Assembly (NCBI GenBank): GCA_002342505.1
Contig: DDQB01000041.1
Coordinates: 1 to 9,869, forward strand
Length of the DNA stretch: 9,869 nucleotides
Direction of reading: 5' to 3'
Source: Acidaminococcaceae bacterium UBA2453
GTDB taxonomy: Bacteria; Bacillota; Negativicutes; Acidaminococcales; Acidaminococcaceae
Both the position numbers and the translations under genes were made by a program. The notes below the pieces were generated by a model. It saw only the letters and a list, made by a program, of their open reading frames with translations. It did not search any database and was not told the origin of the DNA. Numbering within the stretch: position 1 is the stretch's first letter; each line of letters opens with the position of its first letter. Positions 1 to 6,810 of the stretch are shown piece by piece.

Positions 1-37
1 GCGGCGTCAGCCCGGGCTTATAACCTTCAATTTATAT

Positions 38-43
38 GGTGAT
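38..43 (+). promoter_or_regulatory. Ribosome-binding site of the metallophosphoesterase gene
   Basis: GGTGAT lies 5 bases before the ATG at 49. It is a modest Shine-Dalgarno match but the only one near this start. It supports ATG 49, which also places a basic-hydrophobic export signal directly at the N terminus. A TATAAC at 20-25 could be a -10 element, but its -35 would lie off the left edge and cannot be assessed. Confidence 0.5.
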
Positions 44-48
44 TCTTT

Positions 49-1455
49 ATGAAAAAGAGTAAACGCTTTTATAAAATCCTGGCGGCGGCGCTTATTGCGC
101 TGGCCCTTTCAATTTTTGTCTTCATGTTTGGCGCGCTGACGCTCGGGTGCGGGAATTCATTAAAACAGTCCGGCGTCGGAAAACCGAAAGAGAATTATGT
201 CTCTTTTACAAAAACGGATGCGTTTAATGTGCGACAGGTAATTACGGAGGATAGTTCTACGTCACGCACGATCATGTGGCAGTCGGAAGCGGAAGAGAAA
301 GATGCGTTTGTAGAGTATCGTAAGATAGGAAAAGCAACAGAAAGTTCCGTTGAGAGTGAAAAAGATATAACACAGAAAGTGAAAGACGGAACGGATGCGA
401 AAGCAGAAGCTGATGTGCAGACTGAAATTCTTACAGCAAAAGAACGGATCAGAGATCAGTTTATTGATAACGGAAAAACATCCTGGATTCATACGGTGAC
501 GCTGCAAAATCTGCAGCCGGGATCGGAATATGCATACCGGATTGGATATGGGAACCGGCGCAGCCAATGGTTTCGTCTCACTGCTGCACAGGGCAGCAAA
601 TATAAAGCGCTGATTTTTCCGGACAGCCAGAGCGCCAACTATAAATCCTGGGAAGACGTGGCCATGCCTGCCTGGCAGCGCAATCAGGACGCACAGTTCT
701 TTATAACCATGGGCGATCTGGTAGATAATGGAGAACATGCATACCAGTGGGATGAATGGTTTACAAGGATCCGCCCCATGATTACCCGGATTCCGGCAGC
801 GCCGATCATGGGAAATCACGAGACCTACACCATAGACTGGAAGGTACGCATGCCGCTGGCCTACCTGCATCATTTCCAGTTGCCTGAGGGAGCGCCGGAA
901 GCATATAAAAACCAGTTTTATTCCTTTGACTATGGAGACGTACACTTCACCGTGCTGAATACCCAGGCCTATGAGATGGAGATATTTCAGCCTGATATGC
1001 TGAGGGAGCAGCTTGCCTGGTTTAAATCGGATATGGAAAAGACAAAGAAAAAGTGGAAGGTAGTACTGATGCATCGCGACGTGCTGCAGTACGGATTCCT
1101 GACCCGTAAAACGCCGCGGGCGGAAGGCTTTTCGGAAGAAGGAGTCCTGTTCATGCCGCTGTTTGACAAATATAATGTAGATGCGGTATTGTCTGCCCAT
1201 CTGCACACGTACCGGAACCGGGGACATATTTACCATTTTGACCGGGACAGCAAAGGCCCCCTGTATATTTTAACGGGAGTGGCCGGGGATGTGCGCTATC
1301 CCAATTTGTGGAAACGTCATGCGCTGGACGAAGTAATTGCCCCGCAGCCGGAAACGAATAACTATATGGTAATGGAAGCGGACGTCGACAGTCTGGCTTT
1401 CCGTTGCTATCTGCCGGACGGGACAAAGGTGGATGAGGCGGTGATCAGAAAATAG
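49..1455 (+). CDS. Membrane-anchored calcineurin-like metallophosphoesterase with purple-acid-phosphatase-type N-terminal domain
   Basis: This is a predicted phosphohydrolase acting outside the cytoplasmic membrane; the substrate is unknown. Residues 1-9 are basic (KKSKR), and 10-32 form a long hydrophobic segment ending near Cys34. The lipobox there (TLGC) is poor, so an uncleaved anchor is as likely as a lipoprotein. Residues about 55-180 resemble the fibronectin-like domain of purple acid phosphatases (QNLQPGSEYAYRIGYG), interrupted by a charged stretch at about 95-142. The catalytic fold follows, with the five metal-binding blocks in order: PDSQS (D192), GDLVDNG (D223), GNHE (N256, H257), MHRD (H342) and SAHLHTY (H384, H386). 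The Tyr that gives true purple acid phosphatases their colour (GDLSY) is Asp226 here, so a 'purple' Fe(III)-Tyr centre is not expected. The gene is complete at 468 residues and ends in TAG. It appears monocistronic, because a strong stem-loop follows. Family assignment is firm; the physiological role (phosphate scavenging or cell-wall/nucleotide phosphates) is unknown. Confidence 0.88.
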   Translation: MKKSKRFYKILAAALIALALSIFVFMFGALTLGCGNSLKQSGVGKPKENYVSFTKTDAFNVRQVITEDSSTSRTIMWQSEAEEKDAFVEYRKIGKATESSVESEKDITQKVKDGTDAKAEADVQTEILTAKERIRDQFIDNGKTSWIHTVTLQNLQPGSEYAYRIGYGNRRSQWFRLTAAQGSKYKALIFPDSQSANYKSWEDVAMPAWQRNQDAQFFITMGDLVDNGEHAYQWDEWFTRIRPMITRIPAAPIMGNHETYTIDWKVRMPLAYLHHFQLPEGAPEAYKNQFYSFDYGDVHFTVLNTQAYEMEIFQPDMLREQLAWFKSDMEKTKKKWKVVLMHRDVLQYGFLTRKTPRAEGFSEEGVLFMPLFDKYNVDAVLSAHLHTYRNRGHIYHFDRDSKGPLYILTGVAGDVRYPNLWKRHALDEVIAPQPETNNYMVMEADVDSLAFRCYLPDGTKVDEAVIRK

Positions 1456-1514
1456 AGCTTAATCAGTGCTTCCCTGACCAAACTGCCGGATGATGGGTAA
1501 GCGCATGCAATCCA

Positions 1515-1529
1515 ATTTGTTTACAAAAT
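1515..1529. repeat. Operator-like palindrome, copy 1
   Basis: ATTTGTTTACAAAAT contains the inverted repeat TTTGT-TT-ACAAA (1516-1527). It matches copy 2 at 1595-1609 in 13 of 15 positions, with starts exactly 80 bases apart. It overlaps the outer 5' arm of the terminator at 1523-1564, so a purely structural explanation for part of it is possible. No regulator can be named from the sequence. Confidence 0.45.
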
Positions 1530-1564
1530 ATCAGCTCCGATATTATATCGGGGCTTATTTTGTT
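1523..1564 (+). terminator. Stem-loop terminator after the metallophosphoesterase gene
   Basis: AGCTCCGATA (1533-1542) pairs with TATCGGGGCT (1546-1555) across a three-base loop, with one G-U pair. Outside it, ACAAAATA (1523-1530) is a perfect complement of TATTTTGT (1556-1563), with a two-base bulge (1531-1532) on the 5' side only. The 3' arm is U-rich, as in an intrinsic terminator. Because the outer arm is A-rich on the left, the structure could also stop transcription coming from the right. It lies 67 bases after the stop codon and upstream of the gltB promoter, so it insulates the two genes. Confidence 0.8.
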
Positions 1565-1594
1565 ATTGCAAATTGTAAAAACTTATACACTGTA

Positions 1595-1609
1595 ATTTGT
1601 ATACAATAT
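1595..1609. repeat. Operator-like palindrome, copy 2, upstream of the gltB promoter
   Basis: ATTTGTATACAATAT contains the perfect 10-base palindrome TTGTATACAA (1597-1606). It differs from copy 1 at only two positions. It is centred about 69 bases before the predicted gltB transcription start, a usual place for an activator site. A wider inverted repeat, TATAC-N10-GTATA (1584-1603), overlaps it and has the general shape of a LysR-type binding site. GltC, the LysR activator of gltAB in Bacillus, is the obvious precedent, but the motif is not the Bacillus GltC box as I recall it. Confidence 0.45.
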
Positions 1610-1635
1610 TCTTTCTTCACTATTATTGTGATTCC

Positions 1636-1664
1636 TTGTAAAGCCGCACAGCGCCTGTTATAAT
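1636..1664 (+). promoter_or_regulatory. gltB promoter (sigma-A type, extended -10)
   Basis: A TTGTAA -35 (1636-1641), a 17-base spacer and a consensus TATAAT -10 (1659-1664) are present. The -10 is preceded by TGT (1656-1658), an extended -10 element. The predicted start is near 1671, giving a leader of about 23 bases. A weaker alternative uses TTGTAT (1597-1602), an 18-base spacer and TATTAT (1621-1626); palindrome copy 2 would overlap its -35. Confidence 0.8.
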
Positions 1665-1680
1665 GAAACATAATTTTATT

Positions 1681-1687
1681 GAGGGGG
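1681..1687 (+). promoter_or_regulatory. Ribosome-binding site that fixes the gltB start
   Basis: GAGGGGG sits 6 bases before the ATG at 1694. An in-frame TTG at 1679 would overlap this site and has no Shine-Dalgarno of its own, so it is not used. The 16-base string from 1680 to 1695 (TGAGGGGGATTTTTAT) recurs exactly before trpD at 6948-6963. Confidence 0.85.
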
Positions 1688-1693
1688 ATTTTT

Positions 1694-4600
1694 ATGGAAA
1701 AGAAGTTTCGCGACCTGCCGCCGGCTCAGGGATTATACGATCCGTCTTTTGAACATGATGCCTGCGGTATTGGCTTTGTGGTAAATATTAAAGGTGAAAA
1801 ATCTTACGGTATTATAGATGATGCATTAAAGATACTGGAGAACCTGAATCATCGCGGCGCAGAAGGGGCAGACCAGAAGAGCGGCGACGGGGCCGGTATC
1901 CTTGTCCAGATTCCTCACGATTTCTTTGTCCGGGAATGCGGGGTCCTTGGTTTTTCGCTGCCCGCCGCCGGGGAATATGGCGTCGGGATGATCTTTGCCC
2001 ACCGTTACGAATCGTTTCGCAAGAAACAGATGGAAGCGTTTGAGCAGATCGTCCGGGAGGAAGGACAGACTGTGCTGGGCTGGCGGGAAGTACCCATTGA
2101 CGAGAGCATCATAGGGGAAGCGGCGAAATCCATCCGCCCCCGGTTTATTCAGGTCTTTATCGGTAAGGCGCCGGAAGTTGCCGGTCAGATGGAGTTTGAG
2201 CGAAAGCTGTACGTGATCCGCAAACTGGCGGAGAAAAAGATCATCCCGGAAAGTCAGGTGATGGGCACTGATTTTTATATTGCCAGCCTGTCATCCCGCA
2301 CGATTGTGTATAAAGGCATGTTGACATCCCTGCAGCTTCGGCATTTTTATCTGGATCTTTCGGATCTGGATTTTACAACGGCCATGGCGCTGGTCCATTC
2401 CCGTTTCAGCACCAACACATTTCCCAGCTGGGCACGGGCTCATCCCAACCGTTATATCGTTCATAACGGGGAGATCAATACGATCCGCGGCAACATTAAC
2501 TGGTTGAACGCGCGGGAAAGCAAGTCACGTTCTCCGTATTTTCCGGATATGGAAAAGGTGTTCCCGGTAGTGGATGATTCCGGCAGCGATTCCGCCATGT
2601 TTGATAACTGTTTAGAATATCTGCTGATGACCGGTCATTCTCTGGCTCATGCCATGATTACCATGATTCCGGAACCCTGGGAGAAAGATCCGTCTATTTG
2701 TCAGGAAAAACGGGACTTTTACCGGTATCAGACATTTATGATGGAACCCTGGGACGGTCCGGCTGCGATCTGTTTCTGTGACGGCACGGTGATTGGCGGC
2801 ATGCTGGACCGGAATGGTTTACGTCCGGCACGTTATTATGTAACAAAGGATAATCGCGTCGTACTGAGTTCAGAAGTGGGCGCTGTGCCGGTAGCTCAGG
2901 ATCAGATCGTGCGCAAAGGCCGGCTGGAACCGGGGCGTCTGTTCCTGGTCAATACGGCGGAACAGCGCATAATTGAAGATGAAGAGATCAAACACATGCT
3001 GGCATCTGCTCATCCGTACAGCGAATGGTGCAGGGAACACATTGTTGAGATGGAACGGCTGACGGCAGAACGCGGCGGCAGCAGTAACGACCGTTTCATC
3101 CCCTTTGATCTGAAAGAACAGCAGAAAGTCTTTGGTTATACTCGGGAAGATCTGACACAGATGATCGTTCCCATGGCCCGTACCGGCAAGGATCCGGTGG
3201 GCGCGATGGGAATTGATGCGCCTCTTCCTGTGCTTTCAGAAAGACCGCAGATGCTGTATGATTATTTCCAGCAGAATTTTGCCCAGGTTACCAACCCGCC
3301 TATCGACGGCGTACGGGAAAGCATTGTTACTTCTTCCCGCGTTATGATCGGTAACGTTGCGAATATTATGGATCCCAATGAAACCGGAACGGCAGCGCTG
3401 GAGGTGACGCGGCCGATTTTGACCAATCGGGAGATGGCAGTCATTAAAAACCTGCATACTGATAAGCTGCGTGCAGTGACGCTGTCCATGCTGTACCCGG
3501 TGAACGGCGGCCCGGAAGCGATGGAAACGGCAATAGAATCCATCTGTATTGATGCGTACCGGGCTATCCGCAATGGCGCTAACATTCTTGTGCTGTCTGA
3601 CCGCGGGGTGAATTCACGTATGGCAGCTGTTCCTGCATTGCTGGCTTCGGCGGCGCTTCATAATTATCTTATTAAAAAGACGGTGCGCTCAGATGTAGGG
3701 TTGGTCCTGGAATCAGGCGAGCCCAGGGAAACGCATCATTTCTGTACTCTGATTGGGTACGGTATTACAGCTATCAATCCCTATCTGGCGCTGGACACGG
3801 TCCGCGTGCTGGCAGAAGAAGGGAAACTGCTTCCGGGACTGGATGCGGAAACGGCACAGGCCAATTACCTGAAGGCTGCAGTGAATGGCATTCTGGCCGT
3901 CATGGCAAAGATGGGAATCTCTACCGTAAAAAGTTATCACGGCGCCCAGATTTTTGAAGCGGTTGGATTAAAACAGGAACTGATTCAGAAGTATTTTGTC
4001 AATACGCCGTCCCGTATCGAAGGGCTGGGACTGGCGGAAATAGCAAGGGAAACGCAGATGCGTCATGAAATGGCGTATAAGGACGATAGCGACCTGCCTG
4101 GCGGCGATTATTACATGTATCACAAAGGCGGGGACCAGCCTCACATTCTGGATCCGGATTCGATACGATTCCTGCAGCAGGCATGCAAGGACGAGGATTA
4201 CAAAGCATATAAAGAATTTGCGAAAATCGTAGACAAAGGAGCCGTGTTCCGGCTGCGGGACCTGTTGGAGTTCCAGTGTCCGCCGGGGTGCAGTATTCCC
4301 ATTGAAGAAGTGGAACCAGTGGAAAAGATCCTGCGTCATTTCCGTACCGGAGCCATGAGTTACGGGGCCCTGAGTAAGGAAGCCCACGAGTGTATCGCCA
4401 TTGCCATGAACCGGATCGGTTCCATGAGCAACTGCGGGGAAGGCGGGGAAGATCCGGCCCGTTTTGTAAAGCGGGAGAACGGGGACGATCCCAGCGACGG
4501 GGTAAAGCAGGTTTCTACGGCCCGTTTCGGCGTGACCAGCAATTATCTGGTGAACGGCAGGGAACTGCAGATCAAGTGCGCGCAGGGGGCGAAGCCTGGG

Positions 4601-6262
4601 GAAGGTGGGCATCTGCCTGGCAGCAAAGTGTATCCGGAAATCGGAAAAACGAGACATTCCACGCCGGGCGTGGCGCTGATCTCGCCTCCGCCCCATCACG
4701 ATATTTATTCTATTGAAGACTTGTCTGAGCTGATCTTTGATTTGAAAAATGCTAACAAGGACGCAGCCATCAGCGTAAAACTGACAGCAGGCTCCGGCAT
4801 CGGTACGATTGCGGCGGGCGTAGTGAAAGCAAAAGCCGATGGGATTACCATCAGCGGTTATGATGGCGGCACCGGCGCATCGCCACGTTCCAGTATGCGG
4901 CATGCCGGCATCCCCTGGGAACTGGGGTTGGCGGAAGTACAGCAGACATTGTTGCTGAATAAACTGCGGGATCGGGTAAAGATTGAAGTGGACGGAAAGA
5001 TCCTGACCGGACGGGATGTAGCCATTGCTGCCATGTTTGGGGCGGAACTGTTTGCCTTTGGCACTGGCCCGCTGATCGCTCTGGGCTGTCATATGTTGCG
5101 TGTCTGCAATTTGAATACGTGTCCTTTCGGAATCTGTACTCAGGATGAAAAACTGAGGAAACGTTTCAGCGGAAAACCAGAATACGTGATCAACTATCTG
5201 AAATTTGTGGCGCAGGATCTGCGGGAGATCATGGCACGGCTTGGGTTCCGCACCGTCAGCGAGATGGTGGGGCGTTCTGACCGGTTAAAACAGCGGGAAA
5301 GCGCGGTCAACTGGAAAGCAGCGGAAGTGGAACTGGATAAACTGCTGTATCGTCCCTATACCGATGCGGAAGTGGGGCACCGCTGCCTGAAAAAACAGTT
5401 GCACGGTATCGGGGAAACGTTGGACATGGCTAAACTGGTGCGTATGTGTAAGCCGGCGCTGGATAACCGGAAAGCTATCCGTGCGCGACTGCGCATCCAG
5501 AATACAAACCGGGTAACGGGCACGTTGCTGGGCAGCGAGATTACACGCCGTTACGGCGAAGAAGGTCTGCCAGAGGATACCATTAAGTTGTCCTTTGTTG
5601 GTTCGGCCGGACAGAGTTTCGGCGCATTTATCCCAAAAGGGCTGACGTTATCGTTGGAAGGGGACGCTAACGACTATCTGGGGAAAGGGCTTTCCGGCGG
5701 ACGGCTGATTGTGTTCCCGCCTAAAGAAGCGACCTTTTCCGCTGAAGATAATGTCATCACCGGCAATGTGGCCTGTTTCGGCGCTACCGGAGGAGAGGTG
5801 TTTATCAATGGGCAGGCAGGGGAACGGTTCTGTGTCCGTAATAGCGGCGTAACGGCTGTTGCGGAAGGTATCGGTAACCATGGTTGCGAATACATGACGG
5901 GAGGACGGGTATTTGTACTGGGCCGTACCGGTCGGAATTTTGCCGCAGGCATGTCCGGCGGCGTAGCCTATGTGCTGGATCTGAAGCGGGAGCTGTGCAA
6001 CCTTGATCTGGTTGATTTGGAAAAAGTGGAAGATGCTGCAGAGCAGGAAGAAATGAAATCGGTACTTGAACGTCACGCAACCTTTACCGGCAGCCCGCTG
6101 GCAAAACGGTTGCTGGACAACTGGGACGATACATTGCCGCGCTTTACCAAGGTCATCCCCCGCGAATATAAGGCGATGATGCAGAATATTGCGCGTCTGC
6201 AGGCAGAAGGGCACGGCGAGGATGAAGCACGAGCCATGGCGTTTGCGTCAGGAAACAAGTAA
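1694..6262 (+). CDS. gltB: Glutamate synthase (GOGAT) large subunit
   Basis: This enzyme makes two glutamates from glutamine and 2-oxoglutarate in the cytoplasm, the ammonia-assimilation step after glutamine synthetase. At 1522 residues it is normal for a bacterial large subunit. Domains in order are: a class II glutamine amidotransferase (about 24-440) with nucleophile Cys24 in DACGIGF, exposed by removal of a 23-residue propeptide, plus HRGAEGADQKSGDGAG and FSTNTFPSWARAHPNR; a central domain (about 475-790); the FMN/3Fe-4S synthase barrel beginning near GAMSYGALS (886), with GEGGEDP, AKPGEGGHLPG and GYDGGTGASP; and a C-terminal beta-helix (about 1300-1425) rich in GG turns. The 3Fe-4S ligands are Cys1132, Cys1138 and Cys1143, with the family's 6- and 5-residue spacing. 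A further Cys1148 follows in PFGIC. No gltD, the NADPH-binding small subunit, is adjacent, so the electron donor is open: a distant gltD or a ferredoxin. No U-tract terminator is evident after the stop. Confidence 0.97.
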   Translation: MEKKFRDLPPAQGLYDPSFEHDACGIGFVVNIKGEKSYGIIDDALKILENLNHRGAEGADQKSGDGAGILVQIPHDFFVRECGVLGFSLPAAGEYGVGMIFAHRYESFRKKQMEAFEQIVREEGQTVLGWREVPIDESIIGEAAKSIRPRFIQVFIGKAPEVAGQMEFERKLYVIRKLAEKKIIPESQVMGTDFYIASLSSRTIVYKGMLTSLQLRHFYLDLSDLDFTTAMALVHSRFSTNTFPSWARAHPNRYIVHNGEINTIRGNINWLNARESKSRSPYFPDMEKVFPVVDDSGSDSAMFDNCLEYLLMTGHSLAHAMITMIPEPWEKDPSICQEKRDFYRYQTFMMEPWDGPAAICFCDGTVIGGMLDRNGLRPARYYVTKDNRVVLSSEVGAVPVAQDQIVRKGRLEPGRLFLVNTAEQRIIEDEEIKHMLASAHPYSEWCREHIVEMERLTAERGGSSNDRFIPFDLKEQQKVFGYTREDLTQMIVPMARTGKDPVGAMGIDAPLPVLSERPQMLYDYFQQNFAQVTNPPIDGVRESIVTSSRVMIGNVANIMDPNETGTAALEVTRPILTNREMAVIKNLHTDKLRAVTLSMLYPVNGGPEAMETAIESICIDAYRAIRNGANILVLSDRGVNSRMAAVPALLASAALHNYLIKKTVRSDVGLVLESGEPRETHHFCTLIGYGITAINPYLALDTVRVLAEEGKLLPGLDAETAQANYLKAAVNGILAVMAKMGISTVKSYHGAQIFEAVGLKQELIQKYFVNTPSRIEGLGLAEIARETQMRHEMAYKDDSDLPGGDYYMYHKGGDQPHILDPDSIRFLQQACKDEDYKAYKEFAKIVDKGAVFRLRDLLEFQCPPGCSIPIEEVEPVEKILRHFRTGAMSYGALSKEAHECIAIAMNRIGSMSNCGEGGEDPARFVKRENGDDPSDGVKQVSTARFGVTSNYLVNGRELQIKCAQGAKPGEGGHLPGSKVYPEIGKTRHSTPGVALISPPPHHDIYSIEDLSELIFDLKNANKDAAISVKLTAGSGIGTIAAGVVKAKADGITISGYDGGTGASPRSSMRHAGIPWELGLAEVQQTLLLNKLRDRVKIEVDGKILTGRDVAIAAMFGAELFAFGTGPLIALGCHMLRVCNLNTCPFGICTQDEKLRKRFSGKPEYVINYLKFVAQDLREIMARLGFRTVSEMVGRSDRLKQRESAVNWKAAEVELDKLLYRPYTDAEVGHRCLKKQLHGIGETLDMAKLVRMCKPALDNRKAIRARLRIQNTNRVTGTLLGSEITRRYGEEGLPEDTIKLSFVGSAGQSFGAFIPKGLTLSLEGDANDYLGKGLSGGRLIVFPPKEATFSAEDNVITGNVACFGATGGEVFINGQAGERFCVRNSGVTAVAEGIGNHGCEYMTGGRVFVLGRTGRNFAAGMSGGVAYVLDLKRELCNLDLVDLEKVEDAAEQEEMKSVLERHATFTGSPLAKRLLDNWDDTLPRFTKVIPREYKAMMQNIARLQAEGHGEDEARAMAFASGNK

Positions 6263-6385
6263 GTATTCACTGCGAAACGGATTCATGAATGGTTCGCGCG
6301 TAACGACTGGCGTTTAGGTGGACTATCGGCGCTTCTGTTAATTACGGGGAAGGAAGAAGGCAACTTTTTCTGCAAAATCGTAACA

Positions 6386-6405
6386 TTGTTTACACATCAA
6401 AACAA
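6386..6405. repeat. Inverted repeat TTGTTT-N8-AAACAA upstream of the trp promoter
   Basis: A perfect 6-base inverted repeat with an 8-base spacer lies 37 bases before the -35 of the main trp promoter. Its left arm extends to TTGTTTACA (6386-6394), which is identical to 1517-1525 in palindrome copy 1 upstream of gltB. It also overlaps the -35 (TTGTTT, 6386-6391) of a possible second promoter whose -10 is TATAAA (6409-6414, spacer 17). It is therefore a candidate operator. The surroundings are AT-rich, so chance is not excluded. Confidence 0.4.
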
Positions 6406-6441
6406 ATTTATAAAATTTTACCTGTAACTTTTAAAATCTAA

Positions 6442-6470
6442 TTGACGGGAAAGGATTCCGGTGCTAAACT
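6442..6470 (+). promoter_or_regulatory. Promoter of the T-box-controlled trp operon
   Basis: TTGACG (6442-6447), a 17-base spacer and TAAACT (6465-6470) form a near-consensus promoter. TGC (6462-6464) directly before the -10 makes it an extended -10 promoter. AT-rich sequence at 6401-6440 could act as an UP element. The predicted start is about A6477, a few bases before the T-box leader. GGTGC (6460-6464) and GCACC (6471-6475) form a perfect inverted repeat that exactly flanks the -10 hexamer. Confidence 0.8.
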
Positions 6471-6481
6471 GCACCTAAGTT

Positions 6482-6810
6482 AATATTGACCACAAAACCG
6501 TTGAGACGGAGATCAAGCCAATATAAGCGCTTACAGAGAGTCCGGGCAGCTGAAATCCGGGCAGAGATGCTGGTTGGTAAATGGACCGTTGAGGGTGCGC
6601 TGAAATCGCAGGGAATGTGTAAAGGAAAAAACGGATTTCTGCTTGTTCCGCATAGTTCCGGCGAGAGTATTGCGCAACGTTTCATCCGCGTTAGGGAAGG
6701 AGGATGTGTTGGCATCTGCAAAGTGCACGGCGCAAGCTGTGAATCAAGGTGGTACCGCAGGTTTATAATAAAATTTGGCCTGTCCTTGTGAAAACGAGGA
6801 CAGGTTTTTT
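6482..6810 (+). promoter_or_regulatory. Tryptophan-type T-box riboswitch leader
   Basis: This leader binds uncharged tRNA-Trp and switches between termination and read-through into trpD. Stem I can be drawn as follows: kink-turn-like UGAG segments at 6502-6505 and 6590-6593; a lower helix ACGG (6506-6509)/CCGT (6586-6589); a specifier loop; an upper helix CCAA (6518-6521)/TTGG (6574-6577); the conserved AGAGAG (6535-6540); and an apical hairpin CCGG (6542-6545)/CCGG (6557-6560). The 3' side of the specifier loop reads TAAATGGA, so the specifier is UGG (6582-6584, Trp), followed by the usual purine. The T-box core AAGGTGGTACCGCAG (6746-6760) closely matches AGGGUGGNACCGCG. The antiterminator pairs CAAGG (6745-6749) with CCTTG (6784-6788) and GCAGG (6757-6761) with CCTGT (6779-6783), leaving the TGGTACC bulge for the tRNA 3' end. 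The 5' arm of the terminator is shared, so the two structures exclude each other. Confidence 0.95.
6779..6810 (+). terminator. T-box regulated intrinsic terminator
   Basis: CCTGTCCTTG (6779-6788) pairs with CGAGGACAGG (6795-6804), 10 pairs including one U-G, around a six-base loop. Six T residues (6805-6810) follow. Its left arm is the partner strand of the antiterminator, so it forms only when uncharged tRNA does not stabilise the alternative fold. It can also catch read-through from gltB, which has no obvious terminator of its own. Confidence 0.95.

Noticed and set aside
262..1236. Long minus-strand frame opposite the metallophosphoesterase gene
   Set aside because: Its composition (Cys/His/Arg/Phe-rich) is typical of an antisense shadow, and the + strand frame has full family motifs.
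1583..1591. DnaA-box-like TTATACACT
   Set aside because: It is one base off TTATNCACA, a single isolated copy, with no origin features around it.
1574..1605. Possible TnrA/GlnR nitrogen boxes (TGT...ACA pairs) upstream of gltB
   Set aside because: The TGT-ACA pairs at 1574-1589 and 1591-1605 have 10 and 9 intervening bases, not the 11 of TGTNA-N7-TNACA, and lack the internal A and T at the right places.
1490..1663. A 57-codon + strand reading frame (ATG 1490 to TAA 1661-1663) across the gltB upstream region
   Set aside because: It has no ribosome-binding site, runs straight through the terminator stem, both palindromes and the gltB promoter, and has no recognisable sequence. Openness is explained by AT-rich regulatory DNA.
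3968..5092. 374-codon minus-strand frame inside gltB
   Set aside because: It is antisense to the conserved synthase domain, with no family resemblance and no start signal.
6272..6297. GCGAA...TTCGC stem just after gltB as a terminator
   Set aside because: The arms are short and interrupted, and no U-tract follows. At most it is a weak 3' structure.
6486..6791. A 101-codon open frame on the + strand
   Set aside because: It coincides almost exactly with the T-box leader; its start lacks a ribosome-binding site and its end lies in the terminator. The RNA explains the conservation-like features.
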